Of a stretch of DNA of 7,358 nucleotides, positions 1 to 6,484 are shown one piece after another. The stretch comes from Methylophaga sp. Its GTDB lineage: Bacteria > Pseudomonadota > Gammaproteobacteria > Nitrosococcales > Methylophagaceae. The position numbers and the translations under genes are program-made. Every line of letters starts with the position of its first letter. Positions within the stretch are counted from its first letter, which is position 1. Location of the stretch: contig SKGV01000037.1 of the NCBI GenBank assembly GCA_007117275.1, positions 1 through 7,358 of the forward strand, given 5' to 3'. Under the pieces are notes generated by a model. The model saw only the letters and a list, made by a program, of their open reading frames with translations. It was not told the origin of the DNA and searched no databases.

Positions 1-87
1 GAAATCGCCGAAGCCAAAGTGGAACAGGTGAACAGCTATGCCCAGCATCATGGGCACCCACTGCAATGCACCATGGAGCAAGAGTAA
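1..87 (+). CDS. clpS: ClpS, ATP-dependent Clp protease adaptor (C-terminal part only)
   Basis: Frame 1 is open from the first base and gives 28 residues, beginning EIAEAKVEQV and ending HPLQCTMEQE, then TAA at 85-87. The pattern EVAExKV...HPLxCTxE is the C-terminal end of the ClpS fold. ClpS is a small cytosolic protein of about 100 residues, so roughly three quarters of the gene lies upstream of the window. It binds the N-domain of ClpA and delivers proteins bearing N-terminal destabilising residues (N-degrons) to ClpAP. The N-degron pocket residues are not visible here. The gene directly downstream is clpA, the standard clpS-clpA arrangement, which supports the call despite the short fragment. 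Confidence 0.93.
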   Translation, partial: EIAEAKVEQVNSYAQHHGHPLQCTMEQE

Positions 88-111
88 CGGATGCGCTGCA
101 AACACACAGGC

Positions 112-116
112 AGGAA
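112..116 (+). promoter_or_regulatory. Ribosome binding site that fixes the clpA start at 122
   Basis: AGGAA ends five bases before the ATG at 122. The same frame stays open upstream to an ATG at 38, but that ATG lies inside clpS in another frame and has no Shine-Dalgarno sequence. Translation from 122 begins MLSKELEHTL, which matches the usual ClpA N-terminus. It also puts every ATPase motif about two residues from its Escherichia coli position. Confidence 0.85.
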
Positions 117-121
117 CCGCT

Positions 122-2371
122 ATGTTAAGTAAAGAACTCGAACACACCCTCAGTCAGGCATTTAACTATGCACGTCAGCGGGCACACGAATTTCTGACTG
201 TTGAACACTTGCTGCTAGCGCTACTGGAAAACGCACAAGCACTGGCGGTACTCAACGCCTGTGAAGTCGATATTGCCGCATTAAAGCAGGATCTGACCGA
301 TTTTCTGGCGGATAACCTGCCAACACTGGCCGAAGACGCCGAGCGTGAAACACAACCAACGCTTGCTTTTCAGCGTATCCTCCAGCGCGCAGTCATGCAT
401 GTGCAATCGTCTGGCGGCACTGAAGTGACCGGCGCCAATGTGCTGGTATCCATTTTCTCCGAACAGCAATCACAAGCGGTTTTTTTACTGCAAAAGCAGG
501 ATGTCACCCGACTGGATGTGGTCAACGCCATCAGCCACGGCAGCACTCAAAGTGTGGTGGATGAAAACAAACACGAAAAAGTTGAAACCGACGAAGAGGG
601 CACTGAGCGTAAAAGCGCCTTGGCCCAATTTGCCAGCAATCTAAATGCTCAAGCAAAGCTGGGACGTATTGATCCATTGATTGGCCGTGATCTGGAAATA
701 GAGCGTACCTTACAAGTGCTGTGCCGCCGTAGAAAAAATAACCCTTTGTTTGTCGGTGAAGCTGGTGTTGGCAAAACAGCGCTGGCCGAGGGACTGGCCA
801 AGCGTATTGTGTCCGGTGATGTGCCTGAAGTGCTCGAAAATGCAGTTGTCTATTCACTGGACATGGGTGCATTAGTTGCCGGTACTAAATATCGTGGTGA
901 TTTTGAAAAACGCCTCAAAGCCTTGCTCAAAGAAATCAAACAACAACCCGAATCTATCCTGTTTATTGATGAAATTCACACATTGATAGGTGCCGGAAGT
1001 GCTGGCAACAGTGCGATGGATGCTGCCAACCTGCTAAAACCTTTGTTGGCCAGCGGTGAGCTGAAATGTATCGGCTCAACCACCTATCAGGAATATCGAG
1101 GCATTTTTGAACATGACCGTGCCTTGGCAAGACGTTTTCAAAAGATAGATGTGCCAGAACCGACGGTTGCCGAGACCATCGAAATTCTCAAAGGCCTCAA
1201 ATCTGGACTTGAACAGCATCACAACGTACGTTATTCCAATGCGGCGATTGAACAAGCCGCCGAATTGGCTGCACGTCATATCAATGACCGTTACCTGCCT
1301 GATAAAGCCATTGATGTACTCGACGAAGTTGGCGCAGCGCAGCGAATTTTGCCTAAATCGCGCCGTAAGAAAATGATTGGGGTTAATGATGTACAGGCAA
1401 TCGTCGCAAAAATCGCCCGCATCCCTGAAAAAACAGTCAATAAGGCCGACAAGGATAATCTGCGCAAGCTCGAGCAAAACCTAAAGCATGTCATTTTTGG
1501 CCAGGATGAAGCCATTGCCGCCTTGACTTCAGCGATTAAAATGGCCCGCTCCGGCTTGGGACATCCGGAAAAACCCACCGGTGCCTTCCTGTTTGCCGGC
1601 CCCACAGGTGTTGGTAAAACCGAAGTGACGCGACAGTTATCACATATTCTCGGCGTTGAGCTGATTCGCTTTGATATGTCCGAATACATGGAGCCGCATA
1701 CAGTTTCAAGGTTGATAGGCGCACCACCAGGCTATGTTGGTTATGATCAGGGCGGCTTGTTGACTGATGCCGTTATCAAACAGCCGCATGCGGTGTTGCT
1801 GCTTGATGAAATTGAAAAAGCCCACCCCGACGTATTCAATTTGTTACTTCAGGTCATGGATCACGGTACGCTCACAGACAACAACGGTCGCAAAGCCGAT
1901 TTTCGGCATATTGTGTTAGTGATGACCAGCAATGCCGGCGCCTACGACATGGATAAAGCCTCAATCGGCTTTACCAGCGAACGCAATCAAAGCGATGGTA
2001 TGGAAGCCTTAAAACGAACCTTCACGCCAGAGTTTCGTAACCGACTAGATGGCATCATTCAGTTCAAACCACTCAGTCGAGACGCCATTTTACGCGTTGC
2101 CGACAAGGCGGTGCTTGAACTGGAAATGTTACTTCAAGATAAACATGTCACCATCGAAATCGACAATGCCGCGCGGGAATGGTTAGCGGAGCACGGCTAT
2201 GACGTGCAAATGGGGGCAAGACCTATGGCACGCCTGGTTCAAGAACGAATCAAGCGACCCTTGGCTGATGAGTTACTGTTTGGCCGGTTGAGCGAAGGTG
2301 GCCATGTCAATGTCACGCTCAAAGACGGTGATTTGTTGCTGGATATTCACACAGAAACAGCGTCTGCTTAA
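122..2371 (+). CDS. clpA: ClpA, AAA+ ATPase/unfoldase subunit of the ClpAP protease
   Basis: The protein has 749 residues (E. coli ClpA has 758). ClpA is a cytosolic hexamer that unfolds substrates with ATP and threads them into ClpP; with ClpS it handles N-degron proteins. The Clp N-domain (about 1-145) is followed by a charged linker. NBD1 has Walker A GEAGVGKT (212-219), pore residues K256-Y257, Walker B D283-E284 and arginine fingers R337/R338. NBD2 has Walker A GPTGVGKT (493-500), pore loop GYVG (537-540), Walker B D562-E563 and arginine finger R641 within FRNRLD. The C-terminal small domain has the usual MGARPMARL stretch. There is no ClpB-type middle coiled coil, which excludes ClpB. 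The ClpP-docking tripeptide at 615-617 reads IGF, where E. coli ClpA has IGL. All catalytic residues are present and I see no frameshift. clpS lies 34 bases upstream, so co-transcription is likely. Confidence 0.97.
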   Translation: MLSKELEHTLSQAFNYARQRAHEFLTVEHLLLALLENAQALAVLNACEVDIAALKQDLTDFLADNLPTLAEDAERETQPTLAFQRILQRAVMHVQSSGGTEVTGANVLVSIFSEQQSQAVFLLQKQDVTRLDVVNAISHGSTQSVVDENKHEKVETDEEGTERKSALAQFASNLNAQAKLGRIDPLIGRDLEIERTLQVLCRRRKNNPLFVGEAGVGKTALAEGLAKRIVSGDVPEVLENAVVYSLDMGALVAGTKYRGDFEKRLKALLKEIKQQPESILFIDEIHTLIGAGSAGNSAMDAANLLKPLLASGELKCIGSTTYQEYRGIFEHDRALARRFQKIDVPEPTVAETIEILKGLKSGLEQHHNVRYSNAAIEQAAELAARHINDRYLPDKAIDVLDEVGAAQRILPKSRRKKMIGVNDVQAIVAKIARIPEKTVNKADKDNLRKLEQNLKHVIFGQDEAIAALTSAIKMARSGLGHPEKPTGAFLFAGPTGVGKTEVTRQLSHILGVELIRFDMSEYMEPHTVSRLIGAPPGYVGYDQGGLLTDAVIKQPHAVLLLDEIEKAHPDVFNLLLQVMDHGTLTDNNGRKADFRHIVLVMTSNAGAYDMDKASIGFTSERNQSDGMEALKRTFTPEFRNRLDGIIQFKPLSRDAILRVADKAVLELEMLLQDKHVTIEIDNAAREWLAEHGYDVQMGARPMARLVQERIKRPLADELLFGRLSEGGHVNVTLKDGDLLLDIHTETASA

Positions 2372-2378
2372 GGCTAAC

Positions 2379-2425
2379 CAATCTTGCCTGAGAGTATCTA
2401 CTCACAGGCTGGATTGCTTATTTCC
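2379..2425 (+). terminator. Probable intrinsic terminator of clpA
   Basis: A hairpin begins eight bases after the clpA stop. CAATC (2379-2383) pairs with GATTG (2412-2416), GCCTG (2386-2390) with CAGGC (2405-2409), and GAG (2392-2394) with CTC (2401-2403). The loop is TATCTA, with two mismatches and one G-U pair in the stem. The tract that follows (CTTATTTCCTT) is pyrimidine-rich but not a clean T-run, so termination may be partial. Confidence 0.55.
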
Positions 2426-2436
2426 TTATCCATAAG

Positions 2437-2643
2437 CTTAAGCTGATGTGCTTAAGTTATTCACCTGCTTTACAAAATTTTCACATGCTCACAAAGTGAG
2501 CCGTCAAACGCATGTTTATGCGATTGACTCTCCATAACCCATTGAAAAATATCATAATTATTTGATTGTTCATTTTTTGAGCAATCGACAACTCCGCTAT
2601 AAAGATTAAGCACTTAGTGACTAAACCCAACCTTAATCACAGA
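2437..2643 (+). other. Non-coding stretch after clpA with several small inverted repeats
   Basis: I find no credible gene between the clpA terminator and the btuB leader. The stretch carries consecutive short hairpins: CTTAAGC/GCTTAAG (2437-2456, six-base loop); GCTCAC-AAA-GTGAGC (2487-2501); GTCAA-A-CGCAT/ATGCG-A-TTGAC (2503-2528, GTTT loop, one A-A mismatch); GATTGTTC/GAGCAATC with a T-rich loop (2564-2586, one G-U pair); and GATTAAG/CTTAATC (2604-2638). Positions 2540-2580 are strongly A+T-rich. The pattern could be a structured untranslated RNA or simply A+T-rich spacer; I cannot choose without conservation data. Confidence 0.4.
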
Positions 2644-2667
2644 GTTATCCACAGAAATTGTGAGTAA
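2633..2667. promoter_or_regulatory. Candidate DnaA-box group around a perfect TTATCCACA
   Basis: TTATCCACA at 2645-2653 is identical to the strongest E. coli DnaA box. It is flanked by TTAATCACA (2633-2641, + strand) and TTACTCACA (read on the - strand, 2659-2667), each one base away from the TTATNCACA consensus. A further 8/9 match, TTATTCACC, lies at 2457-2465. An A+T-rich stretch precedes the group. This could be a DnaA-binding control site. The flanking 9-mers may be chance, and no replication gene is nearby. Confidence 0.4.
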
Positions 2668-2807
2668 CTTTACCATTTTATGACACTGCAAAATCCAGAC
2701 CATTAACCGACAGTTTTGACACTGTCTGTGCGTTGCCAACATCGGATCATAAACGCAGAAAAGTCGGCGCGGTTTATCAATGCGGCTGGGAGTTTCTTCA
2801 CATAAAT

Positions 2808-2836
2808 TTGACACCGCAACTAGCTCCCCCTAACAT
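2808..2836 (+). promoter_or_regulatory. Sigma-70 promoter for the riboswitch-btuB transcript
   Basis: A perfect -35 TTGACA (2808-2813) is followed by an exact 17-base spacer and the -10 TAACAT (2831-2836, four of six consensus bases). The predicted transcript start is near 2843, just before the first paired base of the cobalamin aptamer at 2845. This agreement in position strengthens the call. Confidence 0.75.
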
Positions 2837-2844
2837 GCCTCGCT

Positions 2845-3013
2845 CTTCAGGTGCATGATGAGAATCATTGTTAAACGGGAAGTTGGTGCAAATCCAACAC
2901 TGCCCCCGCAACGGTAAATGTTGATAAAACTGGCACATAGCCACTGCACAATGTGTGGGAAGGCGTCAGTCTGGTGGAAACACCGCAACATGAGTCCGGA
3001 TACCGGCCTGGAG
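2845..3013 (+). promoter_or_regulatory. Cobalamin (B12) riboswitch aptamer
   Basis: The conserved cobalamin-riboswitch elements occur in order: AGGTGC (2849-2854), the ACGGGAA segment with the hairpin GTTGG/CCAAC, CTGCCCCCGCAACGGTAA, the B12 box AGCCACTG (2939-2946), TGTGGGAAGGCG, a GGTG-GAAA-CACC stem with a GNRA-type loop (2973-2984), and GAGTCCGGATACCGGCCT ending at 3009. CTTCAGG (2845-2851) pairs with CCTGGAG (3007-3013), giving a seven-pair closing P1 stem. The element sits directly upstream of btuB on the same strand, the classic place for feedback repression of B12 uptake by adenosylcobalamin or a related cobalamin. The elements show the class clearly; which cobalamin form it prefers cannot be read here. 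Confidence 0.96.
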
Positions 3014-3015
3014 TC

Positions 3016-3076
3016 GTCTCTGATAGCTATCAGAGTTTCCAATCAACCGGATCGCGGGTGAGCGTATCCAGAGGAC
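3016..3076 (+). promoter_or_regulatory. Candidate riboswitch expression platform and btuB ribosome binding site
   Basis: The btuB Shine-Dalgarno AGAGGA (3070-3075) lies eight bases before the ATG. Right after P1 is a perfect 18-base palindrome, CTCTGATAGCTATCAGAG (3018-3035), followed by only three T. The segment GTCTCTG (3016-3022), which includes the left arm, can instead pair with CAGAGGAC (3069-3076) with one bulged base, burying the Shine-Dalgarno. A second hairpin, GGATCGC/GCG(T)ATCC (3049-3069), abuts it. Control at translation initiation is therefore more likely than termination. Which pairing is the bound state is inference. Confidence 0.5.
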
Positions 3077-3083
3077 TTTTCGT

Positions 3084-4877
3084 ATGAACAATTGCACCAG
3101 CGTTACGCTGCGCGCAAGCCTGTTTGTGGGCGTTGTTGCCAGTGTAGTATCTCCAGTCAAGGCCGATAGCCTTGACACCATTACCGTCACCGCTAACAGA
3201 ATGCCCGCCGGCGAGGTGTTAGCGCCATTTTCAATCATTAGTCGTGATCAAATAGACCAGTGGCAACTCAATGACTTGCCGACATTATTAAGTCGTGCAC
3301 CGGGGGTGGATGTCACAAGCTCGGGTGGCTTGGGTCAACAAAGCAGTATTTTTATGCGCGGCACCAATTCTGGGCATGTGCTGATTTTGGTGGATGGGGT
3401 CAAGTGGTATTCAGCCAGCACCGGCGCCGCCGCCATTCAGGACTTTCCTGTCAGTCAAATAGACCGCATCGAGATTATTCGTGGGCCGCGCTCTGGTCTC
3501 TACGGTGCTGAGGCCATCGGCGGGGTCATCAACATCATTACCCGCCAAGGGAGTGGTGAAATCAAACCCTATGCAGAACTCGGCTATGGTAGCCACGACA
3601 CCCGCAAGGCGAGCGTAGGAGTGAATGGTCAGCATGGCGCAACGCGTTTTAACCTCGGGGTGAGTACACTCGAAAGCCGAGGTATTGATGCGCTAAAAAT
3701 AGCGGATTCCGACAGGGATGGCTATCGAAACAACAGCGTCTCAGCCAATCTGAGTCACCAATTCAGTGAACAATGGCAAGCGGGTGTGCGCTTGCTTAGA
3801 GCAGAAGCGCGTAATTACTATGACGATCAATTTTCGCCTGATGCCAATCCATTTAATCAAAACATTCAGCAGGTTATCGGCGCAAATAGCGCCTATGCTA
3901 TCAGCAGTCGATGGTCGGTGAATGTTGACATCGCAGAGTCACGCGATCGCTCAGAAACATTTGAAAATCGTGCCGCTGCACGAGCGCTGAATACCCGTCA
4001 CCGTCAAATGAGCCTGATGAACACCTTTGCAGTGGCAGATACGCAAACGCTCAATGTCGGCGCTGACTATGCTCACGATAAGGTCACCGGTTCGACGGAT
4101 TATGATGAACAAAGCCGTGACAACAAGGCGCTATTTGTCTCCTGGCAGGGCACGCATCAGCGGCATGGTTGGATGTTAAGTCTGCGCCATGATGACAATG
4201 AAGCCTTTGGCGAACATACCACCGGTACGGCTGAGTGGGGTTATCAACTCACAGAGTCGCTGCAATTTGTCAGCAGCTATGGCACAGCCTTCAAAGCGCC
4301 AAGCTTTAATGACTTGTATTTCCCTGGCTTTGCAAACCCGAATTTGAACCCCGAAAAGTCAAGAAGTATCGCTGTGGGTCTAAGAGGTAATCAGGCGCTC
4401 GCACGCTGGTCTGTAGATGTCTATGAAACGACAATCCGCGACTTGATCGTCTTTGAAACCATTCCTGAAAATGTCAGTAAAGCCAGAATTCGCGGCATTG
4501 AATTTGATGTTCACGGCCAACTGGATCAGTGGCACTGGAATCTGAATGCATCATTGCTCAAGCCAGAAGATCGGCAAACCGGTAACTGGCTGCCAAGGCG
4601 TGCCAGGCAGCATCTAAACCTGAATGTCGATCGCCGCTTTAATGCCTGGTCGACGGGTGCCAGTTGGCAGCTTAGGGGGCAGCGTTATGATGATGCAGCG
4701 AATGACTCGAAGCTTGGTGGCTATGGCGTGGTGGATCTGCGCTTAGCCTACCAAATGACTCCGGAGTGGACCGCCAGACTGACGGCGCATAATGTGTTTG
4801 ACAACGACTTTGAGCGTGTCGCAAACTACAATAGCTTAGGTCGCATAGTTATGTTCACCGTTCACTATCAGCCCTAG
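3084..4877 (+). CDS. btuB: BtuB, TonB-dependent outer-membrane cobalamin receptor
   Basis: BtuB is a 22-stranded outer-membrane barrel that takes up cobalamins using energy from TonB-ExbB-ExbD. This protein has 597 residues (614 in E. coli). Residues 1-27 form a signal peptide with a hydrophobic core (ASLFVGVVASVV) and likely cleavage after VKA. The TonB box DTITVTA is at 31-37. Plug-domain hallmarks follow: MRGTN (91-95), VDGV (103-106), IRGPRSGLYG (132-141) and IGGVINIITR (145-154). D208, D210 and D212 in DSDRDG match the calcium-binding acidic cluster of E. coli BtuB. Later barrel motifs SYGTAFKAP, NPNLNPEKS, LPRRARQ and HNVFDNDFE also follow BtuB. The upstream cobalamin riboswitch confirms the substrate. 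The C-terminus is odd: it ends in VHYQP, with proline where outer-membrane barrels normally have phenylalanine. It appears to be a single-gene unit closed by a terminator. Confidence 0.96.
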   Translation: MNNCTSVTLRASLFVGVVASVVSPVKADSLDTITVTANRMPAGEVLAPFSIISRDQIDQWQLNDLPTLLSRAPGVDVTSSGGLGQQSSIFMRGTNSGHVLILVDGVKWYSASTGAAAIQDFPVSQIDRIEIIRGPRSGLYGAEAIGGVINIITRQGSGEIKPYAELGYGSHDTRKASVGVNGQHGATRFNLGVSTLESRGIDALKIADSDRDGYRNNSVSANLSHQFSEQWQAGVRLLRAEARNYYDDQFSPDANPFNQNIQQVIGANSAYAISSRWSVNVDIAESRDRSETFENRAAARALNTRHRQMSLMNTFAVADTQTLNVGADYAHDKVTGSTDYDEQSRDNKALFVSWQGTHQRHGWMLSLRHDDNEAFGEHTTGTAEWGYQLTESLQFVSSYGTAFKAPSFNDLYFPGFANPNLNPEKSRSIAVGLRGNQALARWSVDVYETTIRDLIVFETIPENVSKARIRGIEFDVHGQLDQWHWNLNASLLKPEDRQTGNWLPRRARQHLNLNVDRRFNAWSTGASWQLRGQRYDDAANDSKLGGYGVVDLRLAYQMTPEWTARLTAHNVFDNDFERVANYNSLGRIVMFTVHYQP

Positions 4878-4892
4878 TCAACATCACAGTCA

Positions 4893-4930
4893 GCGAGCTC
4901 GATCCGCTGGGTTGGGCTCGCGCTGTTTTT
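4893..4930 (+). terminator. Strong intrinsic terminator of btuB
   Basis: GCGAGCTCGATCC (4893-4905) pairs with GGGTTGGGCTCGC (4909-4921) along all 13 positions, counting G-U pairs, around a three-base GCT loop. After GCTG comes a run of five T (4926-4930). It starts 15 bases after the btuB stop and should separate btuB from metZ. Confidence 0.88.
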
Positions 4931-5088
4931 CGCGCAATCCAGTCACGATATGCCCCGCTGTTTTATCGCACAGCATCGACTATCAACTCACCAATCAACC
5001 TCGGCATTGCGTTACACACTCGATAAACTCTGTATGCATGCTTGTTGCAACGGTAATATTCTGATGTCGATATTCTGGCGCGATACCC

Positions 5089-5094
5089 TATAAT
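5089..5094 (+). promoter_or_regulatory. -10 element of the metZ promoter
   Basis: TATAAT is a perfect -10 box, predicting a start near 5101 and a leader of about 65 bases. No good -35 lies 16-18 bases upstream (TGTCGA or GTCGAT is the best available), which may mean activator dependence. ATGCA-GT-TGCAT (5104-5115) is an inverted repeat over the expected start, and ACACGTGT (5127-5134) is a second palindrome in the leader; either could be an operator. The rest of the 4931-5088 spacer shows no gene, only a weak GCTGT/ACAGC hairpin at 4957-4974. Confidence 0.6.
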
Positions 5095-5167
5095 GAGCCG
5101 AATATGCAGTTGCATCAGCGCATGACACACGTGTTAATTAGTTATTTTCCAGGGCAACACACAGACA

Positions 5168-6355
5168 ATGAGTAATAAATTTCAGGACAGTGGCTTCGCC
5201 ACACGAGCCGTCAGAGCAGGTCAGTCTCGAACGCATGAAAACGAACACTCAGAGCCAATGTTTCTGACCTCAAGCTACGTTTTTGACAGTGCCGAACAGG
5301 CGGCGGCACGATTTGCCGGCGAAGATTCGGGCAATGTTTATTCACGATTTACCAATCCAACGGTGCGTACCTTTGAAGAGCGTCTGGCTGCCCTCGAGGG
5401 TGGGCAATGTGCTGTCGGCACCTCTTCAGGTATGTCAGCGATCCTGTCAACGTTCATGGGCGTGTTGTCTGCTGGTGATCATATCGTCTCGTCACGCAGT
5501 ATTTTTGGCACGACACGGGTGCTGTTTGACAAATACCTCGCCAAGTTCGGCTTGCAAACTGATTATGTGCCGCAGACAGATTTAGCTGCCTGGCAAGCCG
5601 CCATCAAACCAGAAACCAAAGCCTTGTTTCTGGAAACCCCGTCCAATCCACTCAATGAAATCGCTGATATTCGTGCCTTGTCGGCTTTGGCAAAACATCA
5701 TGGTTGTCTGTTAATCGTGGACAACTGTTTTTGCACCCCGGCATTACAACAGCCGCTGGCGCTGGGCGCGGATATTATCATTCACTCAGCCACCAAATTT
5801 ATTGATGGTCAGGGGCGGTGTGTCGGGGGCGCTGTTGTTGGGGATGCTGAACGCGTCGGCGAAGATGTCTATGGATTTTTGCGCACCGCCGGCCCGACGA
5901 TGAGTGCCTTTAATGCCTGGGTCTTCTTAAAAGGGCTGGAGACACTCGAACTGCGTATGAATGCCCATTCAAACTCGGCAATGACGCTGGCACACTGGCT
6001 AACCGAACAGCCACAGGTAGCTAAGGTCTATTACGCCGGCTTGCCGGATCATCCAGGCCATCAATTAGCGGTACAACAGCAATCCGCATTTGGTGGCATT
6101 ATCGCCTTTGAGCTTAAAGGCGGGCAGTCGGCGGCATGGTCACTCATTAATGCCACACAAATGTTGTCTATCACCGCAAATCTGGGTGATAGCAAAACGA
6201 CCATTACCCATCCAGCTACCACTACACACGGTCGTTTATCGGCGCAAGCCAAGCTCGAAGCCGGCATCACACCGGGACTGGTGCGACTATCTGTAGGTCT
6301 TGAGTCGGTTGAAGATATAAAAGCGGATATACTGCGAGGCTTGCAAGCGCTTTAA
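5168..6355 (+). CDS. metZ: MetZ, O-succinylhomoserine sulfhydrylase (PLP enzyme)
   Basis: The product is a 395-residue cytosolic enzyme of the Cys/Met-metabolism PLP family, fold type I. MetZ makes homocysteine in one step from O-succinylhomoserine and sulfide, bypassing MetB and MetC. The PLP lysine is K210 in SATKFIDGQGR, D185 in VDNCFCTP contacts the pyridine nitrogen, and Y58 and R60 in YSRFTNPT bind the phosphate of the neighbouring subunit. The stretches VRAGQ, MFLTSSYVF, FLRTAGPT, FNAWVFLKGLETL and LGDSKTTITHPATTTHGR closely follow the Pseudomonas MetZ type, which is more specific than a MetB or MetC match. A cystathionine gamma-synthase or O-acetylhomoserine sulfhydrylase remains a less likely alternative. 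The start at 5168 agrees with the family N-terminus, but its Shine-Dalgarno is weak: AGGG at 5151-5154, 13 bases upstream. The gene has its own promoter and no SAM riboswitch is seen. Confidence 0.93.
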   Translation: MSNKFQDSGFATRAVRAGQSRTHENEHSEPMFLTSSYVFDSAEQAAARFAGEDSGNVYSRFTNPTVRTFEERLAALEGGQCAVGTSSGMSAILSTFMGVLSAGDHIVSSRSIFGTTRVLFDKYLAKFGLQTDYVPQTDLAAWQAAIKPETKALFLETPSNPLNEIADIRALSALAKHHGCLLIVDNCFCTPALQQPLALGADIIIHSATKFIDGQGRCVGGAVVGDAERVGEDVYGFLRTAGPTMSAFNAWVFLKGLETLELRMNAHSNSAMTLAHWLTEQPQVAKVYYAGLPDHPGHQLAVQQQSAFGGIIAFELKGGQSAAWSLINATQMLSITANLGDSKTTITHPATTTHGRLSAQAKLEAGITPGLVRLSVGLESVEDIKADILRGLQAL

Positions 6356-6357
6356 CA

Positions 6358-6449
6358 CGTGCTTGTCCGCATAGACTGTTGTGCCAACTTCGTCAGCGGA
6401 TAACATTACTCACTGGATAAGCACGCAGCCATAGCCAATGGTGTGGCTA
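6358..6449 (+). other. Inverted repeats between metZ and mqo with competing pairings
   Basis: CGTGCTTGTCC (6358-6368) can pair with GGATAAGCACG (6415-6425) over 11 positions including one G-U. The overlapping TTGTCCGC (6363-6370) can instead pair with GCGGATAA (6396-6403) over eight positions including one G-U. A third, local hairpin is TAGCCA/TGGCTA (6432-6449). No T-run follows any of them, so none is a standard terminator. They may mark a factor-dependent metZ 3' end, stabilise the RNA, or be chance. Confidence 0.4.
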
Positions 6450-6484
6450 AACCCAAGCAAGCCTTATCGCGATCAATGCCGACG

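Noticed and set aside
38..121. Upstream ATG extending clpA by 28 codons
   Set aside because: It lies inside clpS in another frame, lacks a Shine-Dalgarno, and gives an N-terminus foreign to ClpA. The ATG at 122 has AGGAA at good spacing and matches the family start.
1076..1689. Minus-strand ORFs inside clpA (1076-1477, 1291-1689)
   Set aside because: They lie opposite the conserved ATPase coding sequence, match no family I recognise, and overlap each other. They are shadows of clpA.
2457..2667. Chromosomal or plasmid replication origin
   Set aside because: Only one perfect DnaA box is present, and there is no repeated 13-mer unwinding array, iterons, dnaA, dnaN, gidA or rep gene. A DnaA-binding site is the most that can be proposed.
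2716..2721. Second TTGACA as an alternative btuB -35
   Set aside because: No -10-like hexamer lies 16-18 bases downstream, and the TTGACA at 2808 has correct spacing and places the start at the riboswitch.
2614..2814. Minus-strand 66-codon ORF with a CxxC motif
   Set aside because: No recognisable family, no convincing ribosome site, and it crosses the DnaA-box group and the btuB promoter -35. A chance ORF in non-coding DNA is more likely.
3018..3038. Perfect palindrome read as the intrinsic terminator of the riboswitch
   Set aside because: Only three T follow the stem, too few for efficient intrinsic termination, and it lies about 50 bases before the btuB start. Translational control fits better.
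2830..3042. Minus-strand 70-codon ORF
   Set aside because: It is the antisense of the cobalamin riboswitch, whose conserved bases explain the open frame.
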